This document shows positions 14,101-29,306 of a stretch of 64,000 nt of DNA, piece by piece. The notes under the pieces were generated by a model. That model did no database searches and had not been told where the DNA came from. It was given only the letters and a program-made list of their open reading frames with translations. This DNA comes from Caenorhabditis remanei. Its lineage: Eukaryota; Nematoda; Chromadorea; Rhabditida; Rhabditidae. The DNA lies in the NCBI RefSeq assembly GCF_010183535.1, contig NC_071331.1:13330001-13394000 (forward strand), in the 5' to 3' direction. The stretch's first letter is position 1, and each line of letters opens with the position of its first letter. A program made the position numbers and the translations under genes.

Positions 14101-14540
14101 CAACTCTAGAATGTTGATCAAATGGCAAATGTACCATAATCATTTTGTACTTGAACTTTGGTGGTTCTTTGTCACTTGTCCCTACTCCAGAGTGATCATG
14201 TCCAGACAGTGAATGAAGACTGTCGCTATGCTTAGGATATAGTGGAGTTGAAGGGCTTGCCATCGGAGATGCTTGATCCTGTAAAACGCTAATTTAGATG
14301 GACACTAGATAAGTAAAAGTTCATTTAGAGAATAGTTAAAAATGAAGTCTTTGAGTATCGCGCTTCCCCACAAATAACACATAGTTTGTTATAAACGGCA
14401 ATCACATTGAGTTAGTGTTTTACCTTCCGATCAATAGATGACGATGCACATCTCGGCAGGCTAATCAGCCGCGGAGACGGGCAATGTGGACTCGTCGGAG
14501 TCGTCGCCGCCGACGATTTTTTCAAATTTATTCGGCTCAT
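11139..14540 (-). CDS. lin-45: LIN-45 Raf serine/threonine kinase, 807 aa
   Basis: Twelve exons: 14424-14540, 14099-14278, 13926-14048, 13503-13763, 13156-13455, 12982-13105, 12493-12692, 12321-12443, 12018-12276, 11873-11969, 11414-11825 and 11139-11366. A Ras-binding domain starts near residue 80 ([15 protein letters not shown]). A C1-type cysteine-rich domain follows ([19 protein letters not shown] to residue about 215). A first 14-3-3 site RSSSAP lies at 308-313 and a second, RSQSAP, near the C-terminus. The kinase domain shows [25 protein letters not shown] and [11 protein letters not shown], where the threonine after ATVK-type residues is the usual activation-segment site. The protein ends in an alanine run and NVYGLI, as in C. 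elegans. Raf couples LET-60 Ras to MEK-2 and MPK-1 in vulval induction and germline progression. The start MSRINL matches the known protein, but the frame stays open upstream. Confidence 0.97.
12777..12810 (+). repeat. Half-element of a dispersed GC-rich repeat in a lin-45 intron
   Basis: Within the intron 12693-12981 the blocks GCGCCGCACTTTC (12777-12789) and GCTCCGCCCACATT (12797-12810) stand out as GC-rich. Both recur, in the same order, in the inverted-repeat element at 21498-21590. The 14-base block GCTCCGCCCACATT is also present there as its reverse complement. This looks like one arm of a degraded non-autonomous DNA element. Confidence 0.5.
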
Positions 14541-14591
14541 TCGGCGACGTGTTGACGATGATGGCGTTTGAGATGACGTGACAGGAGACTT
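14541..14591 (-). CDS. lin-45: In-frame 5' extension of lin-45 first exon
   Basis: Upstream of the MSRINL start the frame continues open for 17 codons (rich in S, T, P and R) to a good acceptor, CCTATTCAG, whose last base precedes 14591 on the - strand. If the upstream exon 15517-15629 is spliced here, these codons are translated. Otherwise they are 5' UTR. Confidence 0.45.
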
Positions 14592-15516
14592 CTGAATAGG
14601 TGTTAGTGAGTACATAGAATTAAGAGACTCTAAGACATTTCGGACGGATTCGGACACGGAACATGGACATTTTTGGTAACACATTTATGACGAGGGACAT
14701 AATAATGGAAAATTAAAGTTCAGCGTTTGAGTAGGGATATAATCGAGGACTGATAGTCAAGTCTCGGAATGTCTATAAATATAGTAATATGGGAACTTTA
14801 ATTTTCTAAGAACTCGCTAGTTCGTTGAGTTTGTTAATCGCCAGACGAATATTCGTGAAACGGAATGTTTAACTTAGATGAAACTATTTATAACTTTTCA
14901 ACTTCAATCTCTTTTGCAATGCACAATAACAGATATTAATTTCTATTCTGATTTTTTCTTTTGACATTTTTAGTTTTCTCCCAGCATGATCATATGATTT
15001 CCAGATCTGATAATTACATGTTTCTTGATGTTCAATCGTTCAATTCATTGAATTTTTCAAACGCACCGTCGGACGAGAGCATTCCATCAAAAATCAAAGC
15101 GATTTAAAAAAGAATAATAAGAAGGAAAATCAATAGTTTCGCCGATAGAAGGTCAACAAAAGAAGAAAAAGAGGCGGTAGCGCAAAGATGATTTTTTTCT
15201 TCTTTCCAGCGAGAAGTACACGGAAAATTTAGTCCGCGGGACGAACTTTTCATTACTCTTCCACCATTTTCTCGGGCCTTTTTGAAGCCCTTAAAAAAAA
15301 AGAAGGATTTCAAGAGATGAAAACTTGAGAAAAATAGACAAATTGGAATTTTGTGACTTTTGTATGGAAAACGGAAGATATTCTTGCTGTATAATCCGGT
15401 TTTCGAATCACCCATTCATGTAACAGTAAGCCAGACTAAAATTACAGTACCACTGACCATCTACACCTCATTAGAGAGGTTTGAGTCAGAATTAGTAAAA
15501 GACATGTTCTACTTAC

Positions 15517-15629
15517 CGGTGCTGACTTCCGTCGACTCCATCCACCATGGAAGTGGCACACGGAATAGAGAACTGCCATTGCAGACATTTTCAGCTCAAC
15601 TTCACAATCAGTAGGACCTCCCGACTCAA
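15517..15629 (-). CDS. lin-45: Candidate upstream coding exon of lin-45 (alternative N-terminus)
   Basis: The exon is bounded by a CTTAG acceptor just above 15629 and a strong donor (CCG followed by GTAAGT) at 15517. It contains ATG at 15588 and 24 codons (MSAMAVLYSVCHFHGGWSRR to KSAP). It ends in phase 0, and joining it to the acceptor at 14591 keeps the frame through 17 more codons into MSRINL. The result would be LIN-45 with a 41-residue N-terminal extension. The frame is also open 5' of this ATG to the acceptor, so a further upstream exon is possible. Splice signals and frame are seen; the link to lin-45 is inference. Confidence 0.45.
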
Positions 15630-17738
15630 CTAAGATCGAAAAATAAGTTGTTAGTAGGTGCCCTCTGTGCCAATGGTTCAAAAAATGGGAGGAGTTTGTT
15701 TTGCTCCTTTATTTTTTTTTTCTTCTCTTTTGGTCTCTGTGCTCGGAGGGAGCAGAGAAAATGTGTAAATCGGGAGCGGCACGTGCCACCGGTAGGGTAG
15801 GTGACAATGTTTTGGTAGGTCCGATTCAAGAAAAGGATGAGTAAATATTGAAAGGAATGACGGGAAAGGAACGTCCTTGCTACGTGAATTGCTTCATAGC
15901 ATCCTAACAGAAATAGGTCAGAACATGAGAGCACTTTGAATGAGAAACAAAACAATTTGTTCAGTTGATGGAAGGGAAAAGAAGGAAAAAGGAAGGAAAG
16001 GGCATTCGAAATAATCCAATTATGGAACTAGGAACTAGTTATCCTCAGACTCATTTAGCTTCTGAAACTAGAATACTTATGTTATTATTTCTGAATCTGA
16101 CAGCTTTTTGATATCCAATGTTAATGACAAGTTGCAGAAAAGGTTGCACGATTTTCGATAGAATACTTGTCTAAAAATGTTTGGCTGAACTCTTAGAATG
16201 TAATATTTGGAAGTAGCTATAATTGGTATGTGGAACACAAGGGCTACTGTAACTGAGAAAATCTCAAAGATCAGAAAGATAGCTGCTATACGTATAGCCA
16301 GTTTTTATTCCTTTGGCTATTCTAAAAGGAGAGAAAAATCATTCAGATCAGCACTCTCTCTTTTTATATTTTGCTGCATTCCCCGTTCTTTTTCTTCCAA
16401 TTTCCGCCGTAATCCACTTGAAAAAGTGTGACTTCTGAAAAGAAACAAAATACACTCTATTCATCATCTCAAATCAAGTGTAGAGGTCATTTCTCTATTT
16501 CCTTCAAATATTTGTTTTATTTTTTTACTGCAAAAGGTTCAAAGTGCGCATCTTAGCTGCACGGATACGAATAAACATCAGGTTCTGTAATGTTAGTATA
16601 CGTTGGTAGTACTCTTCCTCTTTTTTCAAAGTTCACAAATCGTTGTGTCTTGGAATCCATTCAGTTGTCTTTACTACTTTTCTTCTATATAGTTCGCTCA
16701 CTTTTTTTTCTTTTTCTTGCTCTTTTGCTCCTCTCTCTGGTCACCGAAAGATTGATCATTGATTCTCTGTCAATATCTATTTCTCTCTCGAACTCTACTG
16801 ATCTTAAATCAGATCAATGCACGGAAAAAAGAGAGAAAATATATGATATGTTTTTGAGTGATTTGGATACGGGATAACAAAAGAAAGAGAAGAAAGAAAA
16901 AAGACAAAGAGAGCACGTGTAATCATAGAATCAAAATGACTTTTGAACTGATTACAAGGGATCAAAATGTTAGCGATTTCGGTAGTTCGGGACAAGAACT
17001 CCGCGTTTTAAAAGTGCCCGCTTCTTTTTCAAGACTATCTCTTTTATTTTTAGGTAAAACTGTTGCTTTATTTGTTCTAGAATTTACCGATTCACCACCA
17101 ACTGTTCGTGTTCTTTCCTCTGACCTATATATCATTCGTGCATCCTCCCACGAGTATTCCAGATCAACAAATCAAAGTTAGTTCGTCCTTTTCTTCTCCG
17201 AATGTCAGGTGATCTGACCCGAATCCGTAACTACGTCAAATGTCATGACCCATATTTCATCACTCAGAAGTTCAACGGAGAAGAAAAGAGAAGATCTAGA
17301 AACTGAGAAAGTTAGAAAACATTCGGAAGAACACATGCACACTCATAAAAAAGACGGGTCGGAGACGAGTCATGGTCCCTCTCTTTTCTTATTCTATCTT
17401 TTCATTTCAAAAAAGAAAGAAGAGTTAGTGTAATTTCTCAGGGATGTGTGCAAGATAAACATGCACAAACGGATCCTTGGAAACCCGAAAACAATTGAAG
17501 GAACAAAAAAAAAGAAACGAGGAAAACACTTTTTTAATGATTTCGAAACAGGGAGTGGCGAAAAGTACCTGGTTCGGAATGAAGAGTACTGCAGTTATGG
17601 GGCAATAGGTAGAGTATTTGGAGTCTTCCTATATGTGATTTATCAGAGAGTTAAGATAGTATTTGGTCTACAGTAAGTTCAATTAAACTTTCGTTCTAAT
17701 ATTTTATTTCTGAAAACAAACTCAGAAACTGCGTCAAG

Positions 17739-17746
17739 CTGTTTCA
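17739..17746 (+). promoter_or_regulatory. CTGTTTCA (Ruby-type) octamer
   Basis: An exact CTGTTTCA lies outside coding sequence and outside a used splice acceptor. In Caenorhabditis this octamer is the core of the motif upstream of 21U-RNA (piRNA) genes, which concentrate on chromosome IV. Only two such free copies occur in the window, close to chance expectation, so this is a weak candidate. Confidence 0.15.
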
Positions 17747-20700
17747 GATCTATATGTTCATTTTTAGAGCATTCGGTGAGATTTTCTAAGTTTTTCACAT
17801 CATTAGAGTGTGACTGTTTAGAAAGGTTCTCACAAAAACCCCATTAACTAAACAGTGTAAGTTTTAAGGTTGCTCTATGTATCATTCTAAATATCATTAG
17901 TCAATCTGTGATTCTAGGACACTGTCTCGACGTCGGAGCTCTATGTGAGCACCGGGAAATCTAGAAGGAATAGAAAAATAGATACTTTTAAGAGAAACAG
18001 GGAGGAATAGAAACCAAAACATTTCTCTTTCGCATCCTATCTTATGAATCAAATTCCATGAAACGCAGATAAACAAGCCCATTTCATATGACATTTGCAC
18101 ATCAAATCAGAAATCTTGTAAGATCAGTCACATTTACTCCTATTAATCTCTGCACTTTCCCACTGAGAATTCCCATGCAAAAAAGAAAAAAAATGATATT
18201 CGAAAACTAATATGAAATAAGTTCTAATTGGTCACTTGGGAGAGAGAGAAATGAGGCGAAATGCTACACAAAAGGAATGAGAGATACGGGGACGTAGGCA
18301 AGTAACCGAGGCAACGAAATGAGAGCTTCCGAAATGAGAAAGGAGAGAAATGTTAGTTTTTTGGAGAGAGATGTGAAAACTAAAAGAAAAGAGACAAAAT
18401 GAGCAAGGAATAGGCGGAGAGAATGGATAGAAGATGAATGTCAGAAGAGGATAATATATATTTGAGAATGAGAAATGGAGCTACTTGAATACTTGGAGAA
18501 AGAAGAAGAGAAAGATTTAGATGGTCTAGACTGGATTACGGTAGATGTATAGTCAAGTGCCCTTGTATTTCTCAAACGGGAAGAAGATTAATTGTCTTAA
18601 AAATATGGTTAGTTTAAGAGCCAAAAATAAGTTATATTTTGCAATTTTTTTAATTGATTAAAAGTAAAGTAGGAAAGTGGCTCATGCAGACACAGATTAT
18701 CCCATGATCACCTTTTTAGTGAATTCTGTTCTTCCCATTTAGAGTTTCAGTTTTGGCTAGATTTTGACCTCCAACTTGGAAAATTGTGGAGGTGAAAAAA
18801 GGATGGAGTAATACTGAAATAGAGATAATGGTCATTACCAATTTATAGCTTTCATGAAACTATTTTCTGTCTAATTCTATCAGAGAATCTCATTTCCTTT
18901 ATGTGACAGAAGTTTCTAGCCGAGTTACTGATTGTTTGGAGTATCTTTAGAGGAAGAAGAAGAAAGAAGAAGAAACTTGCACACATTCCTTTTCATTAAA
19001 ATAGGTGACAAATGAGTCATGAAAGTTGCCAGTGAATAGAGAACAAAAGCCAGAACGGCAGCTCGTTTCCCTCACTGTGGTTGGATGGAAATAGGTGTAA
19101 TAATGGAGTCGCGAATATCTTTTTGCTGATGACACCAGATCTTTTTTCTCTTTTTTCTTTCTTTACCATCAATCCTGTTGGAAGGAACAATGAACATTTT
19201 GCAGAATATTTGAGATGAAGAATTGATAATGAGTTAATAGAAGATGTGATTTATGATCTAGGCGAAGTTAGAGACAAGGAAGTGATTTGATAGACCGCGA
19301 GAGATGGTTGTTAAGACAGCTTTCTCCGTAACTCTTATTGTATTCTTGCCATTTCTAATGGTTTTTGAAACATTCCGTTATCAAGAGAGGTAGGAGACCA
19401 GCAATTACAGTAATCAGTTCCACCGTTAACGTTGCAGATTTTGAAAAAATTACACGATGTGAAAATCGACGTCTGATATGCAAAAAGGATTAGTAAACAA
19501 GAAAAAACTGAAATTATTTGGAAGCTAAAGTTACGCTGACTGGCATTAGATTTAATTTGAGAACTTTTGGTTCAAATTATCCCGTAATTGGTTTCCAACT
19601 CTTATCTATTTATTACATCTTTATGATCAAGAAATCGCCCTTGAAGTTTCATTTTGTTTTTGGAAATAGTTTTGATATGAAAATTGAGAAATTGTTTATG
19701 TACTTTATTTGAAAATAAAATAAACATAACCTGCCAATTCTTGCAGAACTGTAACTTTAGACGACTAATAAATCTACTCATTCGATCAGTTAGCAATCTT
19801 TGCAAATATAGAACAAAGTTGAGGCATAAACCGATTCGAACTGATAAGTAGTGAGTAATTGACAAATAGAAACTGAAGTTCACAGTTCCCAAAAAAGTGA
19901 AAGTTTTGATCTACAGTCGGACAGAGGAGGGGGACTTTCCACAAAACCACCCCTTCAGGGGGTTTGACGGAGCGAAGAAAAAAGAAAAAAAGACAAACTG
20001 GTTGATAAAAATGAAAAGAAAAGGGGAAATTGAATGATAATATGATAAAGATTTTGGAACTTTCATTCCTTTCTTTTGTAATTAAAACCCTTTGATCATA
20101 GACTTTCGATCTCTGAATGACTAGCATCTCCTCTGAAAATAAAATGATTTCCGAGCTTTTTTCTCTATTCTTACGTGCTTCTTATTCTTTCTTTGGTCAT
20201 TGGATTGTGTGGGAATCTGATACCTAACTCGGCCCTCGCTAACCTTTTTTTAGCATTTTCCTACACTCCCATGAGTTTATTTTTGGATATTTTTGACCTA
20301 TTTTTGGCATTTATTCATTTATGCAAAACTTATTTTTAGATATGCTCATTATCTAGGTTTCATGAGAATAGAAGAGAGAGAAGATGACAAACATTTGATG
20401 AGAATGGAACATTTCCCTCTAGAGGGTACGAATTTTGTAGACAATTAGACTTATTTTAATGGGATTAGTGTTTGATTTCTAAAGTTAATTACTGTAGTTT
20501 TGGTTTTTTAAATCTCTTTTATTATGGGTGTGGTGTCATTACTGGATTGTTAGAAGGCAGTATAACTATTCAGTTTAATGAGGTTTTCAGTTAATTGGGT
20601 ACAAAAATCAAGGCGTAATCATGATGGCATTTTAGATTTTATTAGTTCTCTGTTAATTGGAAATTAATTAGTTGACTAATTACAGTACCACATTTTTCTA

Positions 20701-21325
20701 TAGTGTTATACAGATTTCGAGGAAAAATGGAGGGACAAAAATTGAAAAAACTGGAGGAAGCTCAACATCGAAATGATTATTTTTCTAAGAGATCCTCCAA
20801 TGTTATTCTTTTTTTCAAGTTAGCTGACGAAATAATAACAAAGTTTGGATACAATGCAAAATTTTGACTTCGCATGTGCAAAAACGACCAAATTGTGTTC
20901 ATATTTCTATTTTTCTTCATATCATTCACATTTTCTATTTCTCATTTCCTCATAAGCACGCAATCTAACTAATCCAGACACCTATTCCTAGCAGACATAA
21001 CAAAAAAACGAATAAAAGCACCTAATAAAAACTGTCTAATAATGGGGTTTGCTATGCTGCTTAGGGTATCACACGAAAGCAATAAAAGGAATAAATGGGA
21101 GATGAAAAGATGAAATAATGAGCTCCCTTCTGGCTCACAGAGCACAAAAAATTGAGCACAACCCAAAAAAAACCGAGCAAAATTTGTTAGGAAAGCTCCA
21201 AAGAGAGACAGAGAGCCACGGAAATGGAAATGGCAATATAAATGGGAGCAGAGCCCAGAGCAGAGACCTCTCCGGGACTCCGTGTGCTCTGTGTGCTCCG
21301 CGAGCCGCCGAGACTTTCTCACTGC

Positions 21326-21334
21326 CTGCGTCTC
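21326..21334 (+). promoter_or_regulatory. CTGCGTCTC promoter-type motif upstream of the USP gene
   Basis: CTGCGTCTC occurs about 0.96 kb before the USP start codon. It sits at the 3' edge of a locally GC-rich block (about 21240-21310) that contrasts with the AT-rich flanks and is followed by T runs. The 9-mer is a known element of broadly expressed Caenorhabditis promoters. The likely target is the USP gene at 22292. Confidence 0.4.
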
Positions 21335-21497
21335 CTAATTTTTAGTAATGTTCTCATCCTTTTTTTCCTTTTTTGGCATCACTAGCCACTCGTCTTCACT
21401 CATTTCGACACACTTTTTCTTTCTCTTTTTTCCTCTTTCTCTTCTGTTCTTTTTTCTATTTTCCACGGGTTTCTGCCCAGTTTTGACCGGGCAAGCC

Positions 21498-21590
21498 AAT
21501 GTGGGCGGAGCATGGTAAAAGTGTGCGGAGAGTATGCGAAAGGGTGCGCCGCACTTTGCCAAACCGAACTGCGTTTGGCTCCGCCCATTT
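21498..21590. repeat. Inverted-repeat element, about 93 bp
   Basis: The left arm AATGTGGGCGGAGC (21498-21511) is the near-reverse complement of the right arm GCTCCGCCCATTT (21578-21590). Between them lie GCGCCGCACTTTGCC (21546-21560) and a small hairpin, GCCAAAC/GTTTGGC. The element could fold into a stem-loop. Related blocks occur in the lin-45 intron at 12777-12810. It resembles a short non-autonomous DNA transposon. Target-site duplication could not be defined. Confidence 0.5.
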
Positions 21591-22291
21591 TTGAATCCGA
21601 TTTTTTGAGAGAAAGCCATTTCTGTCTGTGTTTTCTGTCGAAATTTCATTTTTCTCACTTTTTCCGAAATAAAAAAATTCAGGCTTGATCCACGTAGGTT
21701 TTCGGAGCATCCGGTTATCTTCGTCAATGTGTGCAACGTGTACAAGCTAGTTTTCCTAAATTTTGAAAAACAGTAAAAATACGCTTTGCGAGATTCTCTC
21801 CAAATAAGAATCATTAACGTAAGCTTACTTGATGCTTCTTTTATTCAAACTTATATTGAAAAAAGAAACACATGCTCATTCTAGCCTAAAATTCATCGTT
21901 GAAGAAAAATGCTGACAAATTATTTTCACATGGAAAACACAAAAGTTTTTTAGAAAAATAATGAATTCTATATTAAACAAATTTTCTGAATCATTTTTAA
22001 ATATATATTTCCTCCCGAAGGATCATCAAAGCGAATATCGAAGCAGTTAATGAAACCCCTAGAGTCCTAGAAAATCCAAGAAAATCAAGCTATAATTTCA
22101 CTGATTTTTCATTGCCACCTGTTTTTATCTTATTTTAACTATTATACGTGTTCTTGAATTTGATTCGTTCTGCGCATGTTTTCATCGTTCTTCACCGCAT
22201 ATATGATTCTTACTTTGCTCTCCGGATTTATTTCTCAGATTCGATTAATCTGTTTACAGTTGGTTCTATCCATACTCAAACCTTCGTGACG

Positions 22292-26722
<4,431 letters not shown>

Positions 26723-27572
26723 AGGCGTCCTCCGGCGAAAATGTCCAAATTTTCTTTGTAAAAATACTCATTTTGAACGATATTTTTTTATCATTTTCTT
26801 GAAAAATTGAACATTTTTGCCGGGTAGGAAACGATTCTAATAACATCTCGGCGGTGTTCTTTCCTCGCTTTAATCCCCTTTAATTTTTGAGCTTTCAACT
26901 CAAAATTCCTTTCACACCGCCACTTTTTTTGTGCGTTTCGAGTGTCTTTCCCCCCTAATCATTTCCAATTTCTATGCGTCATGCTCCACAAAAGTTTAAT
27001 GGTATTCCTTCGTTTTATTTTTCATGCTTACTCGCTTCTGTGATTCTGTCACCTTCTTCTATTCAATTATTCTTCAATTGAACTTCTCGGTTAACTATTG
27101 CACACTGTTTGTGGCTACTTTTCTCCTTCCTTTCAATCTCTCTAAAACTCTTCTAACTATACGGTGTTTGTGTCCTAGATTTAAGATGTTTCTTCTTTAC
27201 TCGTTTCTAATGTCTTAATTCGTGCTCTATGTTTTCTTATCATGATCAGAATACAAAATGTGTGTGCGCTTCTTTCATCCTTCATTGTTCCCTTCAACCG
27301 TTTCATAATTGCTCTCTAACTTTTTTGAAAACCACCCCAACGTTTCTTCATTCATAATTCTCTTCTTGCGGCGTGGCATTTTGATTGTATTCATACGGTC
27401 CCGAACTCTTTTTCCCGTTTTTTGGGAACCACTTTTATTGATGAATAGCTTTGTTTCCAAGTCGATATACTGGTCCCTCGATGAAATCGAATTATCGGAA
27501 AACGTTTTATCTATCTTTCGGAGTCTTTTGTTTCACATCTCTCCCGAGCTTCAATTTGTTTCAGATCAAAAC
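26723..27572 (+). other. Interval between USP and vezatin-like genes
   Basis: This stretch holds the USP 3' region and the 5' region of the next + strand gene. A TTTGTTTCAG acceptor ends at 27564, just before the next ATG, consistent with trans-splicing. No coding exon is visible. The 850-base spacing is longer than usual in worm operons. Confidence 0.45.
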
Positions 27573-29306
27573 ATGTCTGCTCGGATTTCTCGTCACCTGT
27601 TTTCTTTTTTCGACTCTTATCGAATTTTTGAAGAAATGGATCGGATGATTCTAGAAGAGAGAATGCTAGAAAATCGAGAGTTAGAAGAAGATTCGTGGAA
27701 TTTCAGATGGATCATGCCCTCAGCTGCAGCAGTCGGTGGGATTGCGGTTGCCACCTATAAATCCGGAATAGTTAGTGCTGAAAATCAGAAGTTAGGGTAT
27801 ATTGGTTTAGGTAAGATATCTAAGAATTCGATCGAAGGCGGTTTTATGAATTCTCAGGTATATCTGTTGCTGCTTGTAGTACTGTATCTCTAGGATATAT
27901 GTGGTTTAAACAACGAGCACGAGCAATTCGAGACGTTACTGTTCAGCTTGAGAGAACAAAAATTGCATTACGAAAACGGAGACAAGTGTATTTTAGGTAA
28001 AAGATGAAATAATTTTATCGAAGTCATCTGAATAATTCAGTGTTTCAATGCGTATGCCTCTCCTTCGACATCCATTAGTTCTCCGTTCGTGTCGAATTGC
28101 TGTTTCAATTATCGATTGTCTTGTTGAGAATACAAAGATTTTGAATGGTGGATCCACGTGGCAAGATCTGTACACTGATGAGATTCAGAAAATCACGAAA
28201 AGAAGTTTGGAAAATCCTGAGATTTTGAGAATTGAAGAGATTGAAGAAGACACAGAAATCGATTTTGAGGCGGTGTTTGAAGCTTTGATTACAGTTTTCA
28301 AATTGCACGCAAGTGAATATTCACGGGTTGTCATCGTTGACTTTTTGAATTCACCGAAATTTAATTTACGAAATTTCTGGAAGTTTCTGTGCACTTGTGG
28401 ACTTTTACGTGAATTCACTCAAAGATTGGAGTCACTTGAACGATTAGCTCTGAAGAGTGAATACGAAAAGACGAAGGCTGAAAGGAAACAGAACGAAGCA
28501 ACGAGTCGATTGGATATGAAAATAGGATGGAAAGAACAGACATCAATGGCTTTAGCATCTATTTTAGAAAGGTTAGAATATAAATGTGTACATAATTTTT
28601 GGTTGTATTTTTCAGATTAGAATCAGGAAATGTGAGCAGATCCGAAATCGAACTAGCTCTTCACAAGACCCTTGTCATGGTTGGATCTGAAAAACATGCT
28701 CCAAATGCTGAACTCCCTGAAAAGACTTTGTTGAAAAGAGAGGAACCTCAGCTGACAGAGACTGTGGCGATTGAAAATGGAAATCAGGAAAGAACTGATA
28801 TCGATTTGGTATTTTCCCAGATATTAGAAACTCCATAAACCCAAAATCTTCAGGTTTTCGAAGGAGTTTCTCTATCAGACGCTGATAAGCAAGCTGCTTC
28901 GAAAAGTGCAGTGGCTCGTGATGTTCTTCTGGATGGATCAGAGAGTCGTATTCATGAACAAAGTCTTTTTGGAGAACTACGAATGGTTCTGGAGCCGCGG
29001 AGAACTGACTTCGCGAAAAGAGAACGGGCTGCGCTGGCAAAGTTTTACGGTGTCGATGAGAAGGAATTGGAAAAAGAGGAGGAGGAGAAGAATGATGAAG
29101 TAGTTTAAAACAAGATGGTAACTTTGAATTCATCGTCTATTTTTCAGCTGTTCGAAGGCGTCGGAGCCGGAGGTGATGTGGAACCGGAGCCATATGATTG
29201 GCGGAAAGATGCAGAAAACAGTGCTGGAATTCATCAAGAAGCTGATAATGATGACTTTTTGAAAGCTTTAAATTTGAGACGTGTTGAAGATGATATCATA
29301 GAATAA
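27573..29306 (+). CDS. Vezatin-like two-transmembrane protein, 501 aa
   Basis: Six exons: 27573-27810, 27858-27996, 28041-28571, 28616-28808, 28854-29099 and 29148-29306. Two hydrophobic helices (about residues 49-66 and 76-96) form a hairpin, followed by a basic stretch FKQRARAIRD and a long helical cytoplasmic region. The arrangement resembles vezatin: the paired helices are followed by VLRSCRIAVSIIDCL and ENTKILNGG, and near the C-terminus comes ELRMVLEPRRTDFAKRERAA. Vezatin proteins bind myosin VIIA and act at cadherin junctions, in dynein-linked transport and in peroxisome inheritance in yeasts. Two short echoes, DLVFEGV and ELFEGVG, mark the last exons. AATAAA overlaps the stop codon (29302-29307). 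The gene itself is well supported; the family assignment is by eye and could be wrong. Confidence 0.7.

Larger units (their letters stand above)
14592..22291. other. 7.7-kb sparse region between lin-45 and the USP gene
   Basis: No complete gene is visible on either strand. Contents I can support are a candidate upstream lin-45 exon (15517-15629), one CTGTTTCA motif (17739), a promoter-type motif (21326) and an inverted-repeat element (21498-21590). The rest consists of AT-rich sequence with many A and T runs and purine- or pyrimidine-skewed patches that create spurious short frames. It probably contains divergent regulatory sequence for lin-45 and the USP gene. Confidence 0.5.

Noticed and set aside
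21335..21814. 159-residue open frame on the - strand
   Set aside because: It overlaps the inverted-repeat element and purine-rich runs and has no conserved pattern.
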